From assembly GCA_951812665.1 (NCBI GenBank), contig CATOST010000023.1:62001-126000 (forward strand): a stretch of 64,000 nt of DNA, read 5' to 3'. This document shows, one piece after another, positions 34,943 to 44,135 of the stretch. Under the pieces are notes generated by a model, which saw only the letters and a program-made list of their open reading frames with translations, had not been told where the DNA came from and ran no database searches. Position numbers and translations under genes: made by a program. Positions within the stretch are counted from its first letter, which is position 1. The number at the start of each line of letters is the position of its first letter. Origin of the DNA: an uncultured Acidobacteriota bacterium (GTDB lineage Bacteria; Acidobacteriota; UBA6911; RPQK01; JAJDTT01).

Positions 34943-36436
34943 ATGATCAGAAAACCACGCCAGCTTGAACATACCGGCCCCGCCGCTCTTGGCTTCGGGC
35001 TGCTTCTGGTGGGAGCCGGCTCCGCTTGCGGGCCTTCCGCCGATCATCCGTCCGCAACGGAGCCGCTGGTGCTGAACCGTCAGCAGGAATTACTGCTGGA
35101 CGACGACCGGCTGGTCCGGAGCCGGGAGGGTCTGGAGTTGGTCCAGGTCCAACTCCGGAAGCATCCGGCCAATCCGCTCCTGGTCATCGACCGTCCCTGG
35201 GAACGGCAGGGGATTCTCAACTACGTGGCCATCCTGCACGACGAGGAGGAGGGGCTCTACCGGATGTGGTACCAGATCCTGGGCCGGACCGAGGAGGGGG
35301 TCAACCGCAGCCATTGTCTCTATGCCCAGTCCTCCGACGGCGTCCGGTGGGAGAAACCGGAGCTGGGACTGGTGGACTTCCAGGGTTCCAAGGACAACAA
35401 CATCCTGTTCCTGGACCCCAACGAGCGTCCGCGGGGAACGCCCGTCTACTGGGTGGTGAAGGACTATGCGGAAGCGGACCCCGGCCGCCGCTACAAGATG
35501 ATGCTCAATCGCTGGGACTTCCGGGGCCGGGGCGTGGGAATCGGCTATTCCTCCGACGGAATCCGTTGGGAATTCACCCCTTACGTCAACCGTTTGGGCG
35601 GGTTCGATACACACAACCTCTTCTTCTGGGATGACCGGATCGGTCTCTACACCGGATATTTTCGTACCCACGTCCGGGGTAAGCGGTCCATCGGACGGGC
35701 CACGAGCCCGGACGCCTTCCACTGGTCGGCGCCGGTCACGGTCCACACGCTCGACGATCGGGATCCTCCTGCCTGGCAGATCTATGGTCCTGGCATCTTC
35801 AAATACAGCCGGGCCCGGGATGTCTACGTGATGTACGGGGAGGGCTACGACTCGGAGAACGAGATCTTCCGGGGACAGTTGGGCCTGAGCCGGGACGGAA
35901 TCCAGTGGAAGCGGTTCCGCGACCGGTACTTTGCCGACACCAGCGCCGGCGAGTGGGATGCCGGATCGGTGCGGCCGATCCCGGCGGAGGCCGTGGTCGA
36001 CGGCCGGATGGCCGTCTTCTACACGGCCAGCGACCACTCGCTGCACGATTGGGAGGGGACGAGAGGCGTGGGTCTGGCGCTGGACCAGCAGGGAGCGTTC
36101 GCCGGCTGGAGGGCCCGGAGCGAGGGGACGTTGACCACCCGGCTCCTCCTGGCCAAGGACCGGGAGCCGGGACTGCTGCTGAACGCGGAAGCCGAGGGCG
36201 GCGAGATCCGGGCCGAGCTCCTGGACGCCCAGGGCAGGGCCATCCCGGGCTATTCTCGGGAGGCCTGTCGGCCGTTGACCGGAAACGGGCATCAGCAGGA
36301 AGTGGTCTGGGAGGGGCGGGAGAATCTGGCGCCGGTGGTGGCCCAGGGGGCCTTCAGCATCCGCCTGCATCTGAAGCAGGCCACGATCTATGGATTCCGC
36401 GTGATTCCTCCCCGAAGCGCCCGGGCGCTGTTTTGA
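34943..36436 (+). CDS. propeller glycosidase-like lipoprotein
   Basis: 497 residues, lipoprotein signal peptide with lipobox VGAGSAC. The body repeats the pattern of the protein at 3011-4549: LLLDDDRLVRSREGLELVQV, AQSSDGVRWEKPELGLVDF, GYSSDGIRWEFTPYVN, RATSPDAFHWSAP, LSRDGIQWKRFRDR. This is a five-bladed beta-propeller as in GH32/43/130 and sialidase-like proteins, with a beta-sandwich tail (about residues 400-490). No catalytic residues are assigned. GGGAG lies 6 bases before the ATG. The gene is divergent from the acetyltransferase gene. Confidence 0.78.
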   Translation: MIRKPRQLEHTGPAALGFGLLLVGAGSACGPSADHPSATEPLVLNRQQELLLDDDRLVRSREGLELVQVQLRKHPANPLLVIDRPWERQGILNYVAILHDEEEGLYRMWYQILGRTEEGVNRSHCLYAQSSDGVRWEKPELGLVDFQGSKDNNILFLDPNERPRGTPVYWVVKDYAEADPGRRYKMMLNRWDFRGRGVGIGYSSDGIRWEFTPYVNRLGGFDTHNLFFWDDRIGLYTGYFRTHVRGKRSIGRATSPDAFHWSAPVTVHTLDDRDPPAWQIYGPGIFKYSRARDVYVMYGEGYDSENEIFRGQLGLSRDGIQWKRFRDRYFADTSAGEWDAGSVRPIPAEAVVDGRMAVFYTASDHSLHDWEGTRGVGLALDQQGAFAGWRARSEGTLTTRLLLAKDREPGLLLNAEAEGGEIRAELLDAQGRAIPGYSREACRPLTGNGHQQEVVWEGRENLAPVVAQGAFSIRLHLKQATIYGFRVIPPRSARALF

Positions 36437-36479
36437 GGAGGGGCGACGGGAGGGGGACTTTCTTGTCGCCTGCCAGGAG

Positions 36480-36637
36480 GGGCGACTTTCTTGTCGCCCA
36501 CTGGGACAGGCGGCTTTCTTGCCGCCTGCTCTCCCATGCTGCTAAGCGATTCGCTGGCCGGAACGTGTAGAGGGGGGAAAGTGTGAAGTGGGGACTCCGT
36601 CCCCCCTGCCCCCCCTGTCGGCGGCAAGAAAGCCGCC
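36480..36637. repeat. cluster of short palindromes with varying stems
   Basis: At least four hairpins lie in this gap: GGGCGAC-TTTCTT-GTCGCCC (36480-36499), CAGGCGGC-TTTCTT-GCCGCCTG (36507-36528), GGGGAC-TCC-GTCCCC (36590-36604) and, in the opposite orientation, GGCGGC-AAGAAA-GCCGCC (36620-36637). Loops are TTTCTT or its complement while stems change in step on both sides. An imperfect fifth copy precedes at about 36455. No gene is visible in 36437-36650. Confidence 0.7.
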
Positions 36638-36650
36638 GCTCCGAGGCTCC

Positions 36651-37919
36651 TCACTCGACGATGGTTCCGATCACCACCTCGTCGGTGACGTTGTGGGGGC
36701 TGATGACCTCCCCGCCGCAGAGGTACAGCTTCTTTCCGACCAGGCTCAGTTCCGCCGCCAGCCGGTAGACCCCGTTCGAGAGGTCGATGCCGGTGGCCTC
36801 CCGAATCTGCTGCTCCCGTTCGGGGTGGACCGGAAAGGGAAGGATCTTGGAGGGAAGGGTCCGGTAGGTTTTTTCCACCGTGTCGAAGACCAGGACGTCG
36901 AAATTGGGGGAGCGCACCTCGGGGATCCGGTCCTTGTAGCGGTACGGATGGTCCACCGGATAGTCCTTGATGCCGCCGGCCATGATGATGAACCGATCCC
37001 GGTAGGCGACGGCTTCCATGCCGTGAACCGGAAAGGGCAGGTCCGGGAGTCTCCGCCAGCGAAGGGTCTTGAGGTTGAGGACGTAGCCGTCCGCGCAATG
37101 GCGCAGATGACCCTCGAATCGGCCGTTCCTGGATTCGGCGTAGTTGACGTAATCGCCGCCGAAGACGTAGATGTGGTCCCCGATGGCGGTCGCGGCCGGC
37201 GACTCGCGGGCCATGCCCGGGAGCGGCGGCAGGTCCCGCCATCCGGCGCCGGGATCGGCCGTGTCGAAGGCCTCCACCGAGTTGACGTAGGCTCCGGGAT
37301 GATCGCCCATGAAGGGTTGGGCGCCGAACGTGGCCTGTCCACCGACCACCACGATAGTGGTGCCGCTGACGGCGGCGCCGGGCAGAAAACGGCCGACTCG
37401 GAGGGACGGAAGCTCCTCCCACTGCTTCCGGTCCCCGGCCCCGGAAAGACGGAACATTCGGTTGCTGGTGTTGTCGTTCTGCTCTTCAGGCCAGATCACC
37501 CAACCGGTAAAGACGTAGAAGTCCTCCCCCACCGTCGCGCCCTGGGGCCACTTGATGCCCACCGGCAACTCGGGCAACAGACCGTACTCTTGAGTCCGGG
37601 TGTCCAGGACCCAGCCCGAGACGTGCCTTCCCCGGTCCCGGAGCTGCCATCCCTTGCCCGTGGAGCGCTGGCTCGACGGCTCCCAGCCCGGAAAGCCGGG
37701 TGCGCCGGCCGCCAGGATCAGATCGCCGATGGTCGCCTGGGCCTGTCCCTTGGTGGGCCAGGGCATCGAGGGGCCCATTTCCCAGGTGATGTCGAGGATC
37801 TCGGGCACCTCATCACCGCCTTGACCGCAGCCCGGGCAGAGCGCCAGCAACAGCAGCGGCAGGGTCAGGATCGCACGGTGTCCAGGGTCGGCTCCCGGCA
37901 GCCGTTCGGGGTGGGCCAT
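36651..37919 (-). CDS. Kelch-repeat lipoprotein, tandem copy 1
   Basis: About 422 residues. The leader ILTLPLLLLALCPGC has a lipobox; Kelch blades follow with typical patterns (GDHIYVFGGDYVNY, RDRFIIMAGGIKDYPVDHPY, KLYLCGGEVISPHNVTDEV), forming a beta-propeller. Such exported Kelch proteins often bind or process carbohydrate, but nothing here shows an enzyme site. The gene begins inside the end of copy 2: an ATG at 37928 overlaps the copy-2 stop (ATGA). The next ATG, at 37919, has GAGGA 9 bases upstream and is chosen. The two genes are translationally coupled. Confidence 0.82.
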   Translation of the reverse strand: MAHPERLPGADPGHRAILTLPLLLLALCPGCGQGGDEVPEILDITWEMGPSMPWPTKGQAQATIGDLILAAGAPGFPGWEPSSQRSTGKGWQLRDRGRHVSGWVLDTRTQEYGLLPELPVGIKWPQGATVGEDFYVFTGWVIWPEEQNDNTSNRMFRLSGAGDRKQWEELPSLRVGRFLPGAAVSGTTIVVVGGQATFGAQPFMGDHPGAYVNSVEAFDTADPGAGWRDLPPLPGMARESPAATAIGDHIYVFGGDYVNYAESRNGRFEGHLRHCADGYVLNLKTLRWRRLPDLPFPVHGMEAVAYRDRFIIMAGGIKDYPVDHPYRYKDRIPEVRSPNFDVLVFDTVEKTYRTLPSKILPFPVHPEREQQIREATGIDLSNGVYRLAAELSLVGKKLYLCGGEVISPHNVTDEVVIGTIVE

Positions 37920-37924
37920 GGCGC

Positions 37925-39166
37925 TCATTCCTCGATGATGGTCCCCACCAGGACCTCGTCGGTAACGTTGGCCGGACTGATGACCTCTCCTCCGGCCAGA
38001 TACAGTTTGCCCCCTACCAGGCTCAGCTCGGCGGCCAGCCGGTAGACTCCCCGGGAGAAATCGATCCATTCGACGTCCAGAGCCTTGTGCCTCATCTCGG
38101 GAGGCGGCCGGTAGGGAGGGATTTTCGTGGGCAGGATCCGGTAGGCCTCCTCCTCGGCGTCGAACACCAGCACCTCGAAGTTGGGAGCGGGCCGGTCCGG
38201 GATCCGGTCGGCGTACCGGTAGGGATGGTCCACCGGGTAGTCTCTCATTCCCCCGGCGATAATGATGTAGCGGTCCCGGTGCACGGCCGCTTCCCAGCCG
38301 CCGGCAGGAAAGGGCAGGTCGGGAAGCCTCCGCCAGCGCAGGGAGCGAAGATCCAGCACGTAAGCGTCGCCGCCGTGTCGGCGATGCGGGTGGAAATCGC
38401 CTCCCGCCTCGGCATAGCTGACGTAGAAGCCTCCAAACACGTACACCCGCTCGCCGATGGCGACGGCGGCCATGGACTCGCGGCCGAAGCCGGGAATGGG
38501 AGGAATCTCCCTCCACCCGCGGGAGGGGTCGGCCGTATCGAAGATCTCCACCGAGTTGATGTAGACGCCCGGATGGTCTCCGGTGAAGGGGGACGCTCCG
38601 TAGGAGGCCTGGCCGCCCAGGACGACGATGGAGGTTCCCGAGGAGACCGCCGCTGCCAGGAAGCGTCCGATGATCATCGACGGCATCTCCCGCCACCACC
38701 ATTCTCCCGCCCTGCGGGAGAGCCGAAACATGCGATTGGTCGTGATGTCCAGCCGGTCCTGGGGCCAGCGAACGGTTCCCGTCAGCAGGTAGAAATCGTT
38801 GCCCACCGACACGCCTTGAGGCCAGCTCAGACCCACAGGGGCAGCAGGCAGAATTTGGTACCGGTTGGAACGGGTGTCGAAGAGCCAGACGCTGTTGTGC
38901 CTGCCGCGTTCCCGAGTGTTCTCTCTGGGGTTCCATCCTGGATACCCAGGTGCCCCCGCCGCCACGATCTGGTCGCCGAGCACGGCCTGAGCCTGTCCCT
39001 TGGTGGGCCAGGGCAGCGGTTTCCCGGGTGTCCAGGTGATGTCCCGGATCCCGGCGCCGGCAACCTGAATGGGAAGCCAGCAACCAAGCAGCAAAACGGC
39101 CGGACCGGCAGACCTGAGGATCGGGTGGAGGGCACCATGCAACGGCCCCTTTACCTGACCAAACAT
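37925..39166 (-). CDS. Kelch-repeat exported protein, tandem copy 2
   Basis: 413 residues. The N-terminal region SAGPAVLLLGCWLPIQVAGA is a signal peptide; PAVLLLGC may be a lipobox. The Kelch blades match copy 1 blade for blade: GRFLAAAVSSGTSIVVLGGQ, GERVYVFGGFYVSYAEAGG, RDRYIIIAGGMRDYPVDHPY and YLAGGEVISPANVTDEV. The two genes are a tandem duplication. AAGGAGAGG is 8 bases before the ATG. It is divergent from the GWxTD gene at 39377. Confidence 0.82.
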   Translation of the reverse strand: MFGQVKGPLHGALHPILRSAGPAVLLLGCWLPIQVAGAGIRDITWTPGKPLPWPTKGQAQAVLGDQIVAAGAPGYPGWNPRENTRERGRHNSVWLFDTRSNRYQILPAAPVGLSWPQGVSVGNDFYLLTGTVRWPQDRLDITTNRMFRLSRRAGEWWWREMPSMIIGRFLAAAVSSGTSIVVLGGQASYGASPFTGDHPGVYINSVEIFDTADPSRGWREIPPIPGFGRESMAAVAIGERVYVFGGFYVSYAEAGGDFHPHRRHGGDAYVLDLRSLRWRRLPDLPFPAGGWEAAVHRDRYIIIAGGMRDYPVDHPYRYADRIPDRPAPNFEVLVFDAEEEAYRILPTKIPPYRPPPEMRHKALDVEWIDFSRGVYRLAAELSLVGGKLYLAGGEVISPANVTDEVLVGTIIEE

Positions 39167-39336
39167 TCCCGGATCCTCTCCTTAGATGTCTTAAAGCTTT
39201 CCAAATAAAAGTGGGTGGCCGATTGTAACAGTCGAAGAAAGAAGTGAGAAACCAGGAATGAGGAGTGAAAGAGGACGGCGGCAGGCGGAGTTGGTCCTTC
39301 GAAAGCCCCACATTCAGAATCCCTGGAGATCCGCTG

Positions 39337-39345
39337 TGTTATAAT
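39337..39345 (+). promoter_or_regulatory. extended -10 promoter TGTTATAAT
   Basis: Perfect TATAAT preceded by TG at one-base spacing, giving an extended -10 element; no good -35 is seen 17 bases upstream. A start site near 39352 would give a leader of about 25 bases to the ATG at 39377. This would drive the GWxTD / ASPIC-UnbV / TPR genes. Confidence 0.5.
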
Positions 39346-39376
39346 TTCCCTTATTCCAGTTACCGGACAGGGGACT

Positions 39377-41032
39377 ATGCGATTCCTTTTTTCACTCCTC
39401 AAGACTCTTGGTGTCGCTTTTCTTTTGGTGACGATTTCTCCCGCTCCCGTACTGGGATCCGAGGACAAGAAGACCAAGGAGGAACGGAAACGGGAGAAGG
39501 AGACCAAGAAGCGCGAGCAGCGGCAGCGGGTGGAGGAGGAGCAGGACTACTTCAAGAAATGGCTGACAGAGGACGTAGTTTACATCATCACGGACGAAGA
39601 GCGAAAGGTCTTCAATAACCTGACCGCCGACGCCGAGCGGGACGCTTTCATCGAGCAGTTCTGGCGCCGCCGGGACACGGATCCTCGAACCGCCCTCAAC
39701 GAATTCAAAGAGGAGCACTACCGCCGGATCGCCTACGCCAACGACCACTTCTACTCAGGCGTCGAAGGCTGGTATACGGATCGGGGGCGCATTTACATCA
39801 CCTACGGTCCCCCCAGTCAGAAAGAGAGTCACCATGGCGGGCTCTACCAGCGGAGAGTTCTGGAAGAAGGGGGCGGCTGGACCAACACCTATGCCTTCGA
39901 GCGCTGGTTCTACAACTACATCCCGGGGGTGGGCAGCGGAATCGAGATCGAGTTCGTCGATGCCAGCAAGACGGGCGAGTACAAGATCGCGCTCAGGCCC
40001 TCCGAGAAGGACGCCCTTTGGCAAGTGGGCTCCAGCCCGACCGTCAACGAGATGTTCGGATCGGCCGACCGCTCGGGAACCATGCTGGCGGATCTGGCCA
40101 TGCGCAACGTCGGGCTCAACGATGGGTCCTTCATGCGGGGAGCACAGCCGTTCGACAGGGTGCGCAACTACTTCCTTCTCAACAAACCTCCCAAGGTGGA
40201 GTTCGAGCATCTCCGGGGCGACGTCGAAACGCGCCTCCTGTACAACCCCATGCCCTTGGAAATGGCCCTCGGGAACTATCGGGTGGGTGCGGACGCCTTC
40301 CTGGTCCCCCTCACCATTCGGGTGCCGGCCCACGAGCTGACTTACGACGCCAATCTAAAAAATGTGAACCGGGCGACCATCCAAGTCTATGGCAAGGCCC
40401 AGAGCCTCACCGGCAGGGTGGTGTACGAGTTCGAAGATCTCATCGCCGCCGACACCTCCAAGTCGACGGGTATGAAGGAAGGCACCAACTTTCTTTACCA
40501 GAAGCAGCTACCCCTCCGGCCCGGCCGCTACAAGCTGACCGTCATTCTCCAGGAAGAATCGAGCAAGCGGATCGCCACCGAGGTGGCGTCGGTCCAGTTG
40601 TCCAAGAACGAGGCGGGAGCCCTCACCAGCAGCACCTTGGTGGTGGCCGACGGATTCGCGTCCTCTTCTCCGGAGCAGACGCTCTCCGACCCGTTCATGA
40701 CGCCCAGCGGGATCAAGGTCTATCCCAACGTCACCCAGGAGTTCTCTCCCGGGGCCTTCCTCAGCGTCTATACGGAAGCCTACGAAGTGGCTCTGGATCA
40801 GGCGACGCGCCAGCCGGCATTGGACGCCGAGTTCGTGATCTTGAAGGGTCGCGAACGCATCCGGACAGAGGAACCCAGACTGCTGCAGTTGGAGGACCGG
40901 GTGGTCCTGATGCATACCATCCCCCTGAAGGGGGTCGAGCCGGGACGCTACCAGGTCGTGCTGCAGCTCCGGGACCGGATCAGCGGCCAGGAGGCCTCCA
41001 AGCGCGCCAACTTCGAGATCCGGGCCGATTGA
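39377..41032 (+). CDS. GWxTD domain protein, exported
   Basis: 551 residues with a signal peptide (LKTLGVAFLLVTISPAPVLG), a highly charged linker (KKTKEERKREKETKKREQR) that may form a short coiled coil, then the GWxTD domain with its signature GWYTDRGRIYITYGPP near residue 136. The remaining 350 residues are beta-rich. The GWxTD domain is found mainly in Acidobacteriota and related phyla; its role is unknown. It is the first gene of a run with the ASPIC/UnbV and TPR genes. It stands divergent to the Kelch pair and has an extended -10 promoter. Confidence 0.88.
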   Translation: MRFLFSLLKTLGVAFLLVTISPAPVLGSEDKKTKEERKREKETKKREQRQRVEEEQDYFKKWLTEDVVYIITDEERKVFNNLTADAERDAFIEQFWRRRDTDPRTALNEFKEEHYRRIAYANDHFYSGVEGWYTDRGRIYITYGPPSQKESHHGGLYQRRVLEEGGGWTNTYAFERWFYNYIPGVGSGIEIEFVDASKTGEYKIALRPSEKDALWQVGSSPTVNEMFGSADRSGTMLADLAMRNVGLNDGSFMRGAQPFDRVRNYFLLNKPPKVEFEHLRGDVETRLLYNPMPLEMALGNYRVGADAFLVPLTIRVPAHELTYDANLKNVNRATIQVYGKAQSLTGRVVYEFEDLIAADTSKSTGMKEGTNFLYQKQLPLRPGRYKLTVILQEESSKRIATEVASVQLSKNEAGALTSSTLVVADGFASSSPEQTLSDPFMTPSGIKVYPNVTQEFSPGAFLSVYTEAYEVALDQATRQPALDAEFVILKGRERIRTEEPRLLQLEDRVVLMHTIPLKGVEPGRYQVVLQLRDRISGQEASKRANFEIRAD

Positions 41033-41042
41033 GAGATCCGGT

Positions 41043-42776
41043 TTGTTCCACATATCCCTCAACCGTGCCGGGCTCCGGCCGGTGCTCCCGAGTCCAATCG
41101 AGGGTCCCTTAAATCGCCGGTTGAGTGCCTCCGTCTTGGTTCTCGCCTTGACGCTCCTGCTGGCGTTCAGCTCCGGCGCCGCGTCGGATTCCGCACCCTC
41201 TTTTCGGGATGTGAGCCGTGAGGCGGGCCTCTCCTTCGGCCACAGCAGCGGCGCGTCTCCCGAAAAATATCTGGTCGAGACCATGGGTTCCGGCGGAGGC
41301 TTCCTGGATTACGACCGGGACGGCTGGCTGGACGTCTATCTGGTCAACAGCGGCCCCACTCCCTCGTCCTCAGCGGCGCCTCCGGGAAAGAATCGGCTCT
41401 TTCGCAACAATGGTGACGGCAGCTTCAGCGAGGTGACGGACCAGGCCGGGGTCGGCGACCCTTCCTACGGCATGGGCTGTGTCTTCGCCGACTACGACAA
41501 CGACGGCGACGTGGACCTGTACGTCACCAATCTGGGTCCCAACGTCCTCTATCGCAACAACGGCGACGGCACCTTCACGGATGTCTCGACTGCCGCGGGC
41601 GTGGCCGATCCCCTCTGGAGCACCAGCGCCGCCTTCGGCGATTACGACGCGGACGGATGGCTGGACCTTTACGTCGGCAACTACTTGAAGTTCACCTTCG
41701 CGACGCACCGGCGCTGTTATTCGGGGGAGCTTCTCATCTACTGTTTCCCCCACAGCTACGACGGAGTGCCCAATACGCTCTACCGCAACCGGGGTGACGG
41801 CACCTTCGAGAGGGCGAACCAAAAGGCCGGTGTCACCGAGGAGGCACAGTACTCCAAGAGTCTGGGGGTGCTCTGGCTGGATCTGGAGGGGGACGGCGAC
41901 CTGGATCTCTACGTGGCCAACGACACGACGGCCAACTACGTCTTCCGGAACCGCGGTCGCGGAGTCTTCGAGGACGTCTCGTTGCTCTCCGGAGGCGCCT
42001 TCAACGGGATGGGCATGGCGCAGTCGGGCATGGGTGTGGACGCGGCGGATCTGGCCGGGAACGGACTCTACAGCATCTTCGTGACCAATTTCTCGCTTCA
42101 GACCAACGATCTGTACTGGAACAACGGTCAGGGGATCCTCACCGACCACACGCTCCAGGCCGGGCTCTCCCAGGACAGCTTCCTGCCGCTGGGGTTCGGC
42201 GCCAACTTCCTGGATGCCGACAACGACGGCCTGCTCGACCTCTTCGTGGCCAACGGGCACGTGTTCGACAACATCAACGCCATCAATCCCAGCCTGGAAT
42301 ACGCTCAGCCCAACCAACTCTTTCGAAATCGGGGTGCGGGCCGGTTCGAAGCCGTCTCGTCCCGGGCCGGGCCCTATTTCTCTCGCAAGAACGTGTCCCG
42401 GGGTACGGCCGTGGCCGACTACAACAACGACGGCCGTCTGGACCTGCTGGTGACCAACAACAACCAGAAAGCGGACCTGCTGGAGAATCGGACGGCTGGG
42501 AATCGCCACTGGCTGCAGCTGCGGCTCGAGGGGACTCACTGCAATCGGGACGGCGTGGGCGCCAAGGTGCTTCTCAAGGCTGGAGGCCGCCTGCTCAGCC
42601 AGGAGGTCCGGGCCGGGAGCAGCTACCTGAGCCAGAGCGATCTCCGGGTCCACTTCGGGCTGGGGGCCGTCACCGGGATCGAATCCATCGAAATTCTCTG
42701 GCCCTGCGGAAGGAGGCAGGCGGTGCCGCCCCCCTCCGGCGTGGACCGCATGCTTCGAGTCAAGGAGCAGGAGTAG
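41043..42776 (+). CDS. FG-GAP/ASPIC-UnbV (CRTAC1-like) exported protein
   Basis: About 577 residues. A signal-like segment (ASVLVLALTLLLAFSSGA) is followed by FG-GAP calcium-binding repeats: FLDYDRDGWLDVYLVN, FADYDNDGDVDLYVTN, FGDYDADGWLDLYVGN, LDLEGDGDLDLYVAND and NFLDADNDGLLDLFVANG, each of the D-x-D-x-D-G type that binds calcium. The C-terminal ASPIC/UnbV domain runs from about residue 490 (WLQLRLEGTHCNRDGVGAKV). Together they form a propeller and a cap, probably cell-surface. The start is uncertain; the frame opens with a TTG at 41043 and better sites are not visible. It follows the GWxTD gene by 10 bases. Confidence 0.85.
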   Translation: MFHISLNRAGLRPVLPSPIEGPLNRRLSASVLVLALTLLLAFSSGAASDSAPSFRDVSREAGLSFGHSSGASPEKYLVETMGSGGGFLDYDRDGWLDVYLVNSGPTPSSSAAPPGKNRLFRNNGDGSFSEVTDQAGVGDPSYGMGCVFADYDNDGDVDLYVTNLGPNVLYRNNGDGTFTDVSTAAGVADPLWSTSAAFGDYDADGWLDLYVGNYLKFTFATHRRCYSGELLIYCFPHSYDGVPNTLYRNRGDGTFERANQKAGVTEEAQYSKSLGVLWLDLEGDGDLDLYVANDTTANYVFRNRGRGVFEDVSLLSGGAFNGMGMAQSGMGVDAADLAGNGLYSIFVTNFSLQTNDLYWNNGQGILTDHTLQAGLSQDSFLPLGFGANFLDADNDGLLDLFVANGHVFDNINAINPSLEYAQPNQLFRNRGAGRFEAVSSRAGPYFSRKNVSRGTAVADYNNDGRLDLLVTNNNQKADLLENRTAGNRHWLQLRLEGTHCNRDGVGAKVLLKAGGRLLSQEVRAGSSYLSQSDLRVHFGLGAVTGIESIEILWPCGRRQAVPPPSGVDRMLRVKEQE

Positions 42777-42777
42777 C

Positions 42778-44022
42778 GTGAATCTGATCCTCCCGGCCGC
42801 CTGGGGGGTGCTTTTTTCCCTCCAGGGAATAACGAGTCCTCCCGATCCGCTGTTGGAACGGGCTCTCCGGAAGATCGCGGTCAGCGAAGACTACGTGGGG
42901 GCTCTGGCCGATCTGGAGGCGTCGCTCCGGGGCCCCAATCCCAATCCTCGAGCCCACTACCAGGCAGGGGTGTGCCACACCATCCTGCGGAACTATTCCA
43001 AGGCTCTCGACAGTTTTCGAAGGGCCAGGGAGCTGGGAGTCCAGGGGTGGGAATTGGAGCTGGGTTTCGGCATTGCCTACATTCATCTGGGTCAGGATGC
43101 CGAGGCACGCGACCACCTGGAAAGGACTCTCTCCCTGCAACCCGGCGATCCGAACACTCAGTTTCAGCTGGGACGCCTGGATCTCAAGGAAGGACACGCG
43201 GGCCGCGCCGCAGAGCGATTCCGGCAAGTGCTGGCGCGCCAGCCCAACCATCAGGGGGCTCTCTTCAGCCTGGGAACGGCCCTGATTCGCCAGGGGAAGG
43301 AACGGGAAGGGAAGAAGGTGCTGGAACACCATCGGCGGATCGGTCATCTGCAGGGGCGTCTCAAATCGCTGAGCCTGATGGCCGATTCTCCCAAGGCTTC
43401 TTCCGACGTCTTCGCGGATCTGGGAGCCGTCTACCTTGAGCTGGGCCGGAAGGAGGATGCCCTCAAGGCCTACGAGCGAGCGGAGGAGCTCACTCCGGGC
43501 ACGGCCCTGACCGGTCTCGGCCGGGGAACGCTGGCCTATGGACGAGGAGACTGGACGGAGGCCAGGACCCAGCTCCTGAGATATCTGGAGAAAGTGGGCG
43601 GAGATTGCCAGGGGTATCTCTTGCTGGGCCTGATGGAAAAGCAGGAAAAGAAGTACGGTCTGGCCCGCCAACACCTGAATCGCGGACTCGAGCTCTGTCC
43701 CGGCCGGCTGCTGATTCTCGCCAGCCTGGCCGAGCTGGAGCTCCAGCGGGGAAACTTCGCCGGGGCCGAAGAGTTCTCCCAGCAGATGATCCGGATCGAC
43801 GCCGATTTCGCAGCCGGCCCCTTCTTTCTGGCCTTTTGCCGCATTTACCAGCAGCGCCTGGAGGAGGCCGAAGAGCTGGGTCTGCGGACCCTGGAGCTGG
43901 ACGACAGGAACCCCAATCACCACCTCCTCATGAAGGCGGTCTACCAGGCCCGCGGTGATGCCGAAAAAGCCCGTCTCCACGAGGATCGGGCCAACCAACT
44001 CCGCAGCAGGTCCGATCCGTGA
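42778..44022 (+). CDS. tetratricopeptide repeat protein
   Basis: 414 residues, starting at a GTG two bases after the ASPIC/UnbV stop, so translation is coupled. An N-terminal hydrophobic stretch (NLILPAAWGVLFSL) is a probable signal peptide. TPR units follow (ARAHYQAGVCHTILRNYSKAL; GFGIAYIHLGQDAEARDHL; FSLGTALIRQGKEREGKK; VYLELGRKEDALKAYERAEEL; and others to the end). TPR/ASPIC-UnbV neighbours are typical in this phylum; the TPR would be a periplasmic scaffold. Function unknown. Confidence 0.85.
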   Translation: MNLILPAAWGVLFSLQGITSPPDPLLERALRKIAVSEDYVGALADLEASLRGPNPNPRAHYQAGVCHTILRNYSKALDSFRRARELGVQGWELELGFGIAYIHLGQDAEARDHLERTLSLQPGDPNTQFQLGRLDLKEGHAGRAAERFRQVLARQPNHQGALFSLGTALIRQGKEREGKKVLEHHRRIGHLQGRLKSLSLMADSPKASSDVFADLGAVYLELGRKEDALKAYERAEELTPGTALTGLGRGTLAYGRGDWTEARTQLLRYLEKVGGDCQGYLLLGLMEKQEKKYGLARQHLNRGLELCPGRLLILASLAELELQRGNFAGAEEFSQQMIRIDADFAAGPFFLAFCRIYQQRLEEAEELGLRTLELDDRNPNHHLLMKAVYQARGDAEKARLHEDRANQLRSRSDP

Positions 44023-44135
44023 CAGCTTACCCTGAACGCACCCGCGGCACTCAACCGGATCTCTTCCCTCTTTATCTCTTTCTTCTCTCCTCGCCTTCCC
44101 CGGCCCGGTAACGAAGCATAGAATCAGACGGACGC

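Noticed and set aside
44119..44124. TAGAAT 11 bases before the NHL gene start, suggesting a leaderless transcript
   Set aside because: No TG extension and no -35; the hexamer alone is too weak to list as a promoter.
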